Positions 1 to 10,653 of a DNA stretch of 41,412 nucleotides are shown here, piece by piece. Both the position numbers and the translations under genes were made by a program. A model generated the notes under the pieces. The model saw nothing but the letters and a program-made list of their open reading frames with translations, was not told the DNA's origin and searched no databases. Within the stretch, counting starts at the first letter, position 1; the number at the start of each line of letters is the position of its first letter. Source of the DNA: Chloroflexota bacterium (GTDB taxonomy: Bacteria > Chloroflexota > Limnocylindria > Limnocylindrales > CSP1-4); NCBI GenBank assembly GCA_017881905.1, contig JADGQI010000034.1, positions 1-41,412 on the forward strand, in the 5' to 3' direction.

Positions 1-777
1 ATCCAGATGATCGGACGGGCCGCCCGCAACATCGGCGGGGAAGTGGTGATGTACGCCGACCGGGTCACCGAGTCGATGCAGGCGGCGATCGACGAGACGA
101 ACCGTCGTCGAGCGATCCAGACCCGCTACAACACCGAGCACGGGATCGAACCGACGACGATCGTCAAGGAGATCCACGACATCAACGAGCGACTGCGGGC
201 GGTGGCCGAGACCAGCGACGTCTACGTCGCGGGTGCACCGGCCGGCCGCTACGGACCGCGCGATCTCGGCGCCCAGAGTGTCGCCCAGATCGAGACGCTG
301 ATCGCCAGGATGGAAGCGGACATGCGCAATGCCGCGAAGAACCTCGAGTTCGAACGCGCGGCCGCACTGCGCGACGAGGTCCAGCAGATCCGGCTGCGGG
401 TCCTGGAGCAGGACGCCTCGGCGGATGTGGCGAGAGCGGCCGAGCTCGCCGGACGCACCGAGCCGCAGCCGGCTGGAGCGAGCGGCTCGCGGGCCACGTC
501 CACGCGCCGGCCCGGTCAGCGGGCGAAGGAGCCGGCCGCGCCCGCCCTGGAGGTCACCACGGTCACGGTCCTGCCGGCGCTCGCGGACGAGCCGTCCGAG
601 ACGCTCGAGGAGACGACCGCGGCCACCGCCTCCGACTGGCTGCCGGGGATCCGCGACGAGCACGACGATGATGGCGGCTGGCAGGCCCGCTGGCTCGATC
701 GCCCGACCTGGGACCGAACGGTCACCCCGAACGTCGTCAAGCGGACGGGGGGTCGTCCGCCGCGTCGACGACGATAG
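1..777 (+). CDS. uvrB: UvrABC excinuclease subunit B, C-terminal part (5' end outside window)
   Basis: Reading frame 1 is open from the first base, so the gene begins upstream. The visible start, IQMIGRAARN followed by VVMYADRVTESM, is the conserved end of the UvrB helicase core (motif VI region). A UVR motif follows at about residues 94-133 of the ORF-track protein (LIARMEADMRNAAKNLEFER); in known UvrB this helix pair contacts UvrC. UvrB is the damage-verifying helicase subunit of nucleotide excision repair and is loaded by UvrA. Most UvrB proteins end close to the UVR motif. This one continues for about 120 residues of Ala/Pro/Thr-rich sequence ending in a basic tail (GGRPPRRRR). The role of the tail is unknown. 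uvrA lies 56 bp downstream with its own -10-like box. Confidence 0.95.
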   Translation: MQMIGRAARNIGGEVVMYADRVTESMQAAIDETNRRRAIQTRYNTEHGIEPTTIVKEIHDINERLRAVAETSDVYVAGAPAGRYGPRDLGAQSVAQIETLIARMEADMRNAAKNLEFERAAALRDEVQQIRLRVLEQDASADVARAAELAGRTEPQPAGASGSRATSTRRPGQRAKEPAAPALEVTTVTVLPALADEPSETLEETTAATASDWLPGIRDEHDDDGGWQARWLDRPTWDRTVTPNVVKRTGGRPPRRRR

Positions 778-818
778 TCCGTCGCGCTGAACGCCTGTTC
801 GGTTTGTGACGGTTCCGT

Positions 819-824
819 TACACT
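819..824 (+). promoter_or_regulatory. -10-like box before uvrA
   Basis: TACACT ends 9 nt before the uvrA ATG. No convincing -35 hexamer or Shine-Dalgarno is visible, so transcription may start at or next to the start codon (leaderless or near-leaderless). This is an inference from position and from the same arrangement at several other genes in the window. Confidence 0.45.
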
Positions 825-833
825 GCGCGTGAG

Positions 834-3899
<3,066 letters not shown>

Positions 3900-3900
3900 G

Positions 3901-4248
3901 GTGGCCGACGCGACGCGCGCCCATCGTCCGGCGCGGCACGAGATCCCGCTGATCGACGAGCGGGCATTGGTCGCCGCGCGGGCAGGCGACCGGCTCCTCG
4001 CCGTCGCCGCAGAGCGCGGGGATCGCGCCTCGACGCGCTGGGCGACCGAGCTCGATGGCATCCCGGATGCCCTCCGGGACGGCGACCTCGCCGATGTCCG
4101 GCGGGCTGCGGTCCGGGCCCGCTCGGCGTACGGACCGAAGGATTCGATCCGCGACGCCCTCCCCGCCGACGTCACCGAGCCGTTCCTCGACGCGGTGGAC
4201 CGGGTCCTCCGCGAGCTGGCACGCTATGAGCGCAACCGGACCGACTGA
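3901..4248 (+). CDS. Small hypothetical protein downstream of uvrA
   Basis: A frame of about 115 residues begins with GTG one base after the uvrA stop and ends at 4248. The same frame is open further upstream inside uvrA (an ATG near 3823 is possible), so the start is uncertain. The protein looks mainly helical and charged (ALVAARAGDRLLAVAAERGD, then VDRVLRELARYERNRTD) and has no membrane segment or signal peptide. I do not recognise a family. Its position directly behind uvrA suggests co-transcription, but nothing in the sequence ties it to repair. The convergent helicase gene ends 78 bp downstream. Confidence 0.55.
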   Translation: MADATRAHRPARHEIPLIDERALVAARAGDRLLAVAAERGDRASTRWATELDGIPDALRDGDLADVRRAAVRARSAYGPKDSIRDALPADVTEPFLDAVDRVLRELARYERNRTD

Positions 4249-4326
4249 CCGCCGGGATCCGGGAGCCGCCCCGCAGTCGGATCTGGCGTCGGCGCTGCCC
4301 CAGACATCCCGTGACCTGAGTTCGCG

Positions 4327-5997
4327 TCATCGGGGGTGCGTCGGCTCGACATCCACCCCGAGCTCGGCGGGATCAAACCCCTCGAGCAGGAACCGCGAGG
4401 GGGCGGCCGGGTCGTAGACGAGCGTCAGCGAGCGTCGCGCCCGGGTCCACGCGACGTAGGCGAGGCGCCGCTCCTCCTCGAGCGCCCGCTGCGGGTCGTC
4501 GGCGTCGTCGAGCGTTCGCTGGCTCGGGAAGCGACCGTCGTCCATGTCGACGATCGCGACATCGTCGAATTCGAGTCCCTTGGTCGAGTGGACGGTCGCG
4601 AGGACGAGCCGCGCGTCCTCCTGCCGCAGGCTCCCAAGCTCAGCTTGCCGCTCCCGCACGGCGGCGATGAACCGCCCCGCGTCCGGGTACGGCGCCGCCC
4701 ACGCCAGGACGGCGGCCAGCAGGTCGTCGAACGAGCCTCCGTCGTCCCCGGGCCCTGCCTCCGCGCCCTGAGAAGCGGCCGCACGGATCCGGGCCAATCG
4801 GACGAGCAATGGGACGGGCGCTCCGTCGCCGGCCAGATGGGCCAGGACGGACTCGAGCCGCGGGTCTTCCAGCGGCAGCACGAGCCGATCGGCTCGGAAC
4901 GGACGCCCGAGCTCGAGGGCGACCGCCGCGGCCGGGAGGAGCTCGCGGTTCGTCCGGGCGAGGATCGCCCGGATGGCCTCGCCGTCGCCCTCGGGCCCGT
5001 CCGGCCAGGTCGACAGGACGTGCCGCGCCCGGTCGTCGTCGTCCGCGGCGTCGGGCGCGAGGACCAGCCGACCGGGAGCGTCCGGTCGCGCCGTGACCGT
5101 CTTGTCGAACCGCTCGACGTTGTGCTCGACCAGGCGGACGGCGCGCTCGACGACCGGGGCAGGGCAGCGGAAGTTCGTGACCAGGTCGTGACGGCGCAGC
5201 CCGGGCAGTCGGTCCGCCAGCGCCAGGACCCGCCGGACGTCGGCGAGCCTCCAACCGTAGATCGACTGGTCGTCGTCGCCCACGAGGAAGATCCGGTTCG
5301 CCGGCGCGGCGATCAGGAGCGCCAGCTCGAGTTGCGAGCGGTCGACGTCCTGGACCTCGTCCACCAGCAACTCCTGACACGAGGAGCGCCAGCCGGCGAG
5401 GATCGCCGGCTCGTCCTCCAGCAACGACAGGGAGCGGGCGATGAGGTCGTCGAAGTCGAGCCCGCCCGTCGCCCGCACGGCGGCGTCATAGGCCACGAAG
5501 GCGTGCGCGCGCGGACCGGCCAGCGGGTCGGCCGCGATGATCGCCGGGTCGGCGCGCTGTTCGAGCTTGAGCGTCGCGAACGCCGTATCGAGCCGGCGTC
5601 GCTCGGCGAGGTCGGCCTCCGGCAGGATGGCCCGGATCGTGGCATCGCGGTCGACCAGCGGCTCGACCGATCGGCCGGCGCGCTCAAGGATCTCCCGCCC
5701 GAACGCGTGGAACGTGCGGACACGGACGGTCCCGGTCGGGACGTCCAGGGGCGCCAGGGCGGCCCCGACCCGTTCGACAAGCTCGTCCGCGGCTCGCTTG
5801 TTGAACGCGATCGCGGCGATCCGGTCCGCCGGGGTCCCGGTCGCGACGAGCCAGGCGATCCGGGCCACCAAGGTGGTCGTCTTGCCGCTCCCGGCCGGCG
5901 CCAGGCACAGGACCGGGCCGGGCGGGGCCGTCGCCGCCGCCCGTTGGTCGGGCGTCAACCGGTCGAGGCGGGTGCGGACGTCGGGATGGAAATCCAT
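4327..5997 (-). CDS. UvrD/Rep-family superfamily 1A DNA helicase
   Basis: A 556-residue helicase carrying the superfamily 1 motifs: a Q-like LTPDQRAA; Walker A APAGSGKTTTL (about residues 33-43); the GFxRE-like FHAFGREIL; Walker B as LLVDEVQDVDRSQ; motif III GDDDQSIYGWRLAD; motif IV LVTNFRCPAPVVERA; motif V VHSTKGLEFDDVAIVDMDDG; and motif VI AYVAWTRARRSL. Family members translocate 3'-5' on single-stranded DNA; UvrD removes the incised oligonucleotide and UvrC after excision. The protein is shorter than classical UvrD/PcrA (about 700 residues), mainly through reduced 1B/2B regions. It lies between uvrA and uvrC on the opposite strand, diverging from uvrC. Repair is the likely role, but the exact subfamily is unsure, so no symbol is given. 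Confidence 0.92.
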   Translation of the reverse strand: MDFHPDVRTRLDRLTPDQRAAATAPPGPVLCLAPAGSGKTTTLVARIAWLVATGTPADRIAAIAFNKRAADELVERVGAALAPLDVPTGTVRVRTFHAFGREILERAGRSVEPLVDRDATIRAILPEADLAERRRLDTAFATLKLEQRADPAIIAADPLAGPRAHAFVAYDAAVRATGGLDFDDLIARSLSLLEDEPAILAGWRSSCQELLVDEVQDVDRSQLELALLIAAPANRIFLVGDDDQSIYGWRLADVRRVLALADRLPGLRRHDLVTNFRCPAPVVERAVRLVEHNVERFDKTVTARPDAPGRLVLAPDAADDDDRARHVLSTWPDGPEGDGEAIRAILARTNRELLPAAAVALELGRPFRADRLVLPLEDPRLESVLAHLAGDGAPVPLLVRLARIRAAASQGAEAGPGDDGGSFDDLLAAVLAWAAPYPDAGRFIAAVRERQAELGSLRQEDARLVLATVHSTKGLEFDDVAIVDMDDGRFPSQRTLDDADDPQRALEEERRLAYVAWTRARRSLTLVYDPAAPSRFLLEGFDPAELGVDVEPTHPR

Positions 5998-6077
5998 CGT
6001 CGTCGATGGTCGCGGATCCCGCTCGACGCCGGATCATCGGCCACGGCCGGGTCCACGCCGACCTGCCGCGGTTGGCC

Positions 6078-6083
6078 TACGAT
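6078..6083 (+). promoter_or_regulatory. -10-like box before uvrC
   Basis: TACGAT lies 6 nt before the GTG at 6090. There is no Shine-Dalgarno in between, which fits a leaderless start and supports GTG 6090 over the upstream ATG at 6006. Confidence 0.4.
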
Positions 6084-6089
6084 CGCGAG

Positions 6090-7946
6090 GTGACCCCCGA
6101 GCTCCAGGCGACCCTCAAGAAGCTGCCCGACCGACCCGGCGTCTACCTGATGAAGGACGCCCGGGGCGTCGTCGTCTACGTCGGCAAGGCGCAGAGCCTG
6201 CGCAGCCGCGTCCGGAGCTACTGGCAGAAGCAGGCGGTCGGTGGCGAGATCCATCGGATCCGGAGCGTGATCGACCGGGTCGCCGACCTCGAATACACGA
6301 TGACGGACTCGGTCTCCGAGGCGCTGCTCCTCGAGGCGAACCTGATCAAGCGCTACGCGCCCCGGTTCAACGTCCGGCTCAAGGACGACAAGAGCTACCC
6401 CTACATCAAGATCACGCTCGCCGACGACTTCCCGAGGATCGAACGGACCCGCAAGCTGCCCAACGACGGCAGCCGGTACTTCGGTCCGTACGCGTCCGCG
6501 ACGAGCGTCGACGAGTCGATGAACCGGATCCGACGCCTCTTCCCGTTCCGGACCTGCACGATCGACATCCAGGACGGCAAGCGGGCGCTCCAGCGACCTT
6601 GCCTGCTGTACCACATCAAGCGGTGCCAGGGCCCGTGCATCGAGGCGATCTCGAAGGAGGCGTACCGCGCCGACATCGAGCAGGTGGAGCTGTTCCTCGA
6701 CGGGCGCCAGGAGACCTTGGTCAAGGCCCTCGAGGGTGAGATGGACGTCGCCGCGGAACGGACCGAGTACGAGCGCGCTGCCGTCCTGCGCGACAAGATC
6801 CGGGCGATCGAGCGGACGATGGAGAGCCAGAAGATGGCCGCGTTCGCACGGACGGAGCTCGATCTCATCGGGATCGCCCGGCAGGACAACCAGGCGGCCG
6901 TCCAGCTGTTCGTGATCCGGGACGGGAAGATGATCGGCCGCGACGTGTTTCTGCTCGACGCCGCGCGCGAGGCCTCGGACGACGAGGTCCTGGCCGGCTT
7001 CCTCGAGCAGTACTACAGTCGAGCGACCTCGATCCCCGTCCAGGTCCTCGTGCCCAGCCTCCCCGGCCCGGAGGACGCCGACCTCCTGACGGCCTTCCTC
7101 GCGGATCGCCGGGCGGGTCCGGTCCACCTGCGCGTCCCCCAACGTGGCGAGAAGCGCGCCCTCATGGCCCTGGCCGTGCGCAACGCGACCGAGGCGCTCG
7201 CCCGCGAGCAGGCGCGCTGGCTGGCCGACCAGGGCAAGACCCTCGGGGCGCTGCGCGAGCTGGCCGACGCCCTCGGGTTGGCCGACCCACCGCTCCGGAT
7301 CGAGTGCTACGACATCAGCAACTTCCAGGGCGACCAGTCCGTGGCGAGCATGGTCGTGTTCGAGGACGGCAAGCCCCGGACCGGGGACTACCGACGGTTC
7401 CGGATCAAGGACGTTCTGGGTCCGAACGACTTCGCCAGCCATCAGGAGGTGCTCCGCCGTCGCTTCCGACGGGCCAAGGCCGGCGACGAGGGCAGCGAGG
7501 AGGAGCTCCGCTGGCGCCTGCCCGACCTGGTCATCGTCGACGGCGGCAAGGGCCAGGTCAGTGCAGCCGCCGAGGTCCTGACCGAGATGGGGCTCGACGA
7601 CCTGCCGCTGGCGGGGCTCGCCAAGGAGCGCGAGGAGCTCTTCCTTCCGGGCCGGTCGGATCCGATCCTCCTGCCGGCCACCTCGCAGGCGCTCTACCTG
7701 GTCCAGCGGCTGCGCGACGAAGCCCACCGCTTCGCGATCACGTACCACCGCGACCTTCGGGCGAAGGCCTCGGTGCGGTCCGCTTTCGACGATCTCCCGG
7801 GAGTCGGTCCGAAGCGACGGCGGGCCCTGCTCCGCGTGTTCGGCTCGGCCAAGCGTGTCCGCGAAGCGCCGGTCGAACAGATCGCCGCGGTGCCGGGGAT
7901 CGGGCCCGCGCTCGCCGCTCGGATCAAGGCGACGATGGAGGCCTGA
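6090..7946 (+). CDS. uvrC: UvrABC excinuclease subunit C
   Basis: UvrC makes the dual incisions around the lesion held by UvrB. The GIY-YIG nuclease is at the N-terminus (GVYLMKDARGVVVYVGKAQS, about residues 17-36). A UVR motif follows (VAAERTEYERAAVLRDKIRA), then the RNase H-like endonuclease domain (RIECYDISNFQG and LPDLVIVDGGKGQ), and tandem helix-hairpin-helix motifs at the C-terminus (LPGVGPKRRRALL, VPGIGPALAARI). The ORF track begins at ATG 6006, but family alignment places the start at GTG 6090 (VTPELQATLKKLPDRPGVYL). That gives 618 residues, a normal length, and sits just after a TACGAT box. The gene diverges from the UvrD-like helicase. Confidence 0.96.
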   Translation: MTPELQATLKKLPDRPGVYLMKDARGVVVYVGKAQSLRSRVRSYWQKQAVGGEIHRIRSVIDRVADLEYTMTDSVSEALLLEANLIKRYAPRFNVRLKDDKSYPYIKITLADDFPRIERTRKLPNDGSRYFGPYASATSVDESMNRIRRLFPFRTCTIDIQDGKRALQRPCLLYHIKRCQGPCIEAISKEAYRADIEQVELFLDGRQETLVKALEGEMDVAAERTEYERAAVLRDKIRAIERTMESQKMAAFARTELDLIGIARQDNQAAVQLFVIRDGKMIGRDVFLLDAAREASDDEVLAGFLEQYYSRATSIPVQVLVPSLPGPEDADLLTAFLADRRAGPVHLRVPQRGEKRALMALAVRNATEALAREQARWLADQGKTLGALRELADALGLADPPLRIECYDISNFQGDQSVASMVVFEDGKPRTGDYRRFRIKDVLGPNDFASHQEVLRRRFRRAKAGDEGSEEELRWRLPDLVIVDGGKGQVSAAAEVLTEMGLDDLPLAGLAKEREELFLPGRSDPILLPATSQALYLVQRLRDEAHRFAITYHRDLRAKASVRSAFDDLPGVGPKRRRALLRVFGSAKRVREAPVEQIAAVPGIGPALAARIKATMEA

Positions 7947-7977
7947 GGGAGCCGCTGCCGCCCCCTCCGCCGTCGAC

Positions 7978-7986
7978 TGGTATAGT
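7978..7986 (+). promoter_or_regulatory. Extended -10 promoter of secD
   Basis: TGGTATAGT matches the TGnTATAAT extended -10. It ends 8 nt before the secD ATG, with no Shine-Dalgarno between, so a leaderless or near-leaderless mRNA is likely. No clear -35 is visible. Confidence 0.6.
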
Positions 7987-7994
7987 CCGCCGCG

Positions 7995-9386
7995 ATGCGT
8001 CGCTTCGTCCCCATCCTCATCGTGGTCATCGGCCTGCTCGCGCTCGCGATCGACTTCTGGCCCGGCCTCAAGCTGCCGGCCCTCGGCGACCCCTCGGCGG
8101 GGTCGCGCGTCGTCGAGACGAAGCTCGGGCTCGACCTCCAGGGCGGCCTCCGGGTCGAGTACCAGGCGCTCCCTGTCGGCGACAAGTCACCCGACGCCGG
8201 AGCGATGGCGACGATCCGCGACATCATCGAGCGCCGGGTCAACTCGACCGGCGTGTCGGAGCCGATCGTCGTGGTCCAGGGCACCGATCGGGTCGTCGTC
8301 GAGCTGCCGGGCGCCACCGACCGCGAGGCGATCGAGCGCCTCGTCGGCCAGACCGGCCAGCTGACGTTCGTCCCGCTGCCCGCCGACCGCTACGGGACCT
8401 CGACGACGGGCGGACCGAACGGCGTACTCGACGGGCAGCCGCTGCCGGACGATCCGAACCTGACGCCGTTGTTCACCGGCGAGCACCTGACCGCTGCGAA
8501 CCCCGGGAACGACCAGACGACGGGCGAGCCGGTCGTGGCGTTCACCCTCGACGAAACCGCGGCCAAGCTCTTCGCCGACTACACCAAGGCGCACGTCGGC
8601 GAGTTCTTCGCGATCGTCCTCGACAACAAGGTCATCTCGGCCCCGAGCATCCGCGAGCAGATCCCGAACGGTTCCGGTCAGATCACGATGGGCTCGGGCA
8701 AGGATGCGGTCGCGTCGATGAACGACCTGGTCGCCGTCCTCCGGTACGGCTCACTGCCCTTCCCGATCCATGCGGTCCAGGACTCGCAGATCAGCGCCAC
8801 GCTCGGCGCGGAGTTCCTGCATTCGAGCCTTGTCGCCGGGGCTATCGGGATCGGGCTGGTCTTCCTGTTCATGCTCATCTACTACCGGCTGCCGGGACTG
8901 GTGGCCGACCTGGCGCTGCTGTACTACGCGATCGTGGTGCTGGCGATCTTCCGGCTCATCCCGGTGACGCTGACCCTGGCCGGCATCGCCGGCTTCGTCC
9001 TGTCGGTGGGCATGGCGGTCGACGCCAACATCCTCATCTTCGAGCGGACCAAGGAAGAGCTCCGGCTGGGCAAGACCCTCAACTCGGCCGTCGAGGCCGG
9101 CTTCGCCCGGGCCTGGAATTCGATCCTCGACTCGAACGTCTCGAGCCTCATCACCGCCGGCATCCTGTACGCCTTCGGCTCCCCGACGATCAAGGGCTTC
9201 GCCCTCGTCCTGATCATCGGCGTGCTGACCTCGATGTTCACCGCGGTCACCGTGACGCGGACGATCCTCCGGGTCGTCGTCCGTCAGGACTTCGCGCGCA
9301 AGGCCAGGTTGTGGGGGGTCAGCGACGACGATTTCCTGGCGCGGACCCCGGGTCGCGGTCCGCGTCCGGTGCGCGCCCGTGTTTGA
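7995..9386 (+). CDS. secD: Protein translocase subunit SecD
   Basis: A 463-residue SecD, a membrane subunit that with SecF uses the proton gradient to help pull proteins across the membrane after SecA/SecYEG. One transmembrane helix lies at residues 1-25. The extracytoplasmic P1 region carries the family stretches LGLDLQGGLRVEYQ, IIERRVNSTGVSEPIV and VELPGATDREAIERLVGQTG. Five C-terminal helices follow, with the signature GMAVDANILIFERTKEEL between helices. The ATG at 7995 is supported by the extended -10 box just upstream. The end overlaps secF by 8 bp, so the two are almost certainly co-translated. Confidence 0.97.
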   Translation: MRRFVPILIVVIGLLALAIDFWPGLKLPALGDPSAGSRVVETKLGLDLQGGLRVEYQALPVGDKSPDAGAMATIRDIIERRVNSTGVSEPIVVVQGTDRVVVELPGATDREAIERLVGQTGQLTFVPLPADRYGTSTTGGPNGVLDGQPLPDDPNLTPLFTGEHLTAANPGNDQTTGEPVVAFTLDETAAKLFADYTKAHVGEFFAIVLDNKVISAPSIREQIPNGSGQITMGSGKDAVASMNDLVAVLRYGSLPFPIHAVQDSQISATLGAEFLHSSLVAGAIGIGLVFLFMLIYYRLPGLVADLALLYYAIVVLAIFRLIPVTLTLAGIAGFVLSVGMAVDANILIFERTKEELRLGKTLNSAVEAGFARAWNSILDSNVSSLITAGILYAFGSPTIKGFALVLIIGVLTSMFTAVTVTRTILRVVVRQDFARKARLWGVSDDDFLARTPGRGPRPVRARV

Positions 9387-10602
9387 CGTCATCGGCAAAC
9401 GTCGCTGGTTCTTCCTGATCTCGGCGATCGCGACCATCCCCGGGTTCATCTTCATCCTTCTCGGTCCCATCACCAACGGGGCGGCGGGGCTGCAGTTCTC
9501 GATCGATTTCACCGGCGGCACGAACTGGGAGATCCAGTTCGCGGACCCGACGGTCACCGGCAGCCAGATCAAGAGCGCGCTCGTGGACCAGGGCGTGACC
9601 GATGCCTCGGTCATCGCGACCAGCGGTGGCTTCTATGAGATCCGCTCGCGACAGGTCGCCCTGCCGCCGCCGGCGGCGACCCCGTCGCCGTCGATCGCGC
9701 CGAGCGGCGTCGCGTCGCCGGGTGCCTCAGCCGGCACCGGCGCCTCGGCTTCCCCGGTGCCGAGAGCGTCGGCCGGCGCGGCTGCATCCGCCTCGCCCGG
9801 GGCGGGCGCATCAGCCTCGCCCGGCACCTCCGCCGCCCCGAATCCTTCAGCCTCGGGTAGTCCGGCGCCGTCCGCGTCGGCCTCTCCGTCGGCGTCCCCG
9901 GCGATCGGCGTGGGGAGCACCGAGCCACAGCTGCCGACGACCGGCGCCTTCGGGAAGATCGCGACGGGGCTGCAGAAGGAGCTCGGGCCCATCGCGGCCC
10001 AGCGGGCGCTCTCGACAGTCGGGCCCGTCATCAGCCAGGAGCTGACCCAGCAGGCCGCCCTGCTCATCGTCCTCGGCTCGATCGGGATCCTGATCTGGAT
10101 GACCATCCGGTTCCACGACGTCAGGTTCGGCGCGACCGCCCTCGTGGCGCTCGTGCATGACGTGCTCGTGCTCATCGGTACATTCGCGATCCTCGGGACG
10201 TTCTTCCGCGTCCAGATCGACGCCCTGTTCGTGACCGCGGTCCTGACCGTCATCGGCTTCAGCGTCCACGACACGATCGTCGTCTACGACCGGATCCGGG
10301 AGAACCGGGCCCGTCACATCGGCGAGCCGTTCGACCGGATCGTCAACCACTCGATCCTCCAGACGTTCGGACGGTCGATCAACACCAGCCTGACGGTCAT
10401 CATCACGCTGACCGCGCTGCTCCTGTTCGGCGGGGCAGCGACGACCTACTTCGTCCTGGCCCTTGTCATCGGCATCGTGTCCGGGACGTACTCGTCGATC
10501 TTCAACGCCTCGCCGCTGCTGGTCGTCTGGCACAACTGGGATGACCGCCGGCGCGGGCGGGTGGCGACCACCGGGCGACCGGCCCGCCGCTCCGCGTCCT
10601 GA
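9379..10602 (+). CDS. secF: Protein translocase subunit SecF with long Ala/Ser/Pro insertion
   Basis: SecF, the partner of SecD in proton-driven export. It starts at GTG 9379 inside the end of secD. Helix 1 (FFLISAIATIPGFIFILLGP) is followed by the SecF signature IDFTGGTNWEIQF. The normal small extracytoplasmic domain is then interrupted at about residues 96-186 by some 90 residues of almost pure Ala/Ser/Pro/Gly, with repeated AxASASPG-like units. The fold resumes at FGKIATGLQKELGP. The last five helices are normal, including VIGFSVHDTIVVYDRIREN. The total of 407 residues, against about 300 for the family, is explained by the insertion. The insertion lies on the outer face of the membrane and may be a flexible spacer, which is inference. 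Confidence 0.96.
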   Translation: MFDVIGKRRWFFLISAIATIPGFIFILLGPITNGAAGLQFSIDFTGGTNWEIQFADPTVTGSQIKSALVDQGVTDASVIATSGGFYEIRSRQVALPPPAATPSPSIAPSGVASPGASAGTGASASPVPRASAGAAASASPGAGASASPGTSAAPNPSASGSPAPSASASPSASPAIGVGSTEPQLPTTGAFGKIATGLQKELGPIAAQRALSTVGPVISQELTQQAALLIVLGSIGILIWMTIRFHDVRFGATALVALVHDVLVLIGTFAILGTFFRVQIDALFVTAVLTVIGFSVHDTIVVYDRIRENRARHIGEPFDRIVNHSILQTFGRSINTSLTVIITLTALLLFGGAATTYFVLALVIGIVSGTYSSIFNASPLLVVWHNWDDRRRGRVATTGRPARRSAS

Positions 10603-10641
10603 TCCCGGCGTGCGGGTAAGGCTTGGTGCAGCGGGTCGTGG

Positions 10642-10647
10642 CATCCT
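10642..10647 (+). promoter_or_regulatory. -10-like box before recJ
   Basis: CATCCT lies 6 nt before the recJ GTG, in the same position as the TATCCT boxes elsewhere in the window. The first base is off-consensus and no -35 is seen, so this is a weak call. Confidence 0.3.
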
Positions 10648-10653
10648 GACACC

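Noticed and set aside
4336-6093. Plus-strand ORF of 585 residues opposite the helicase gene
   Set aside because: Shadow of the UvrD-like gene, which has all helicase motifs.
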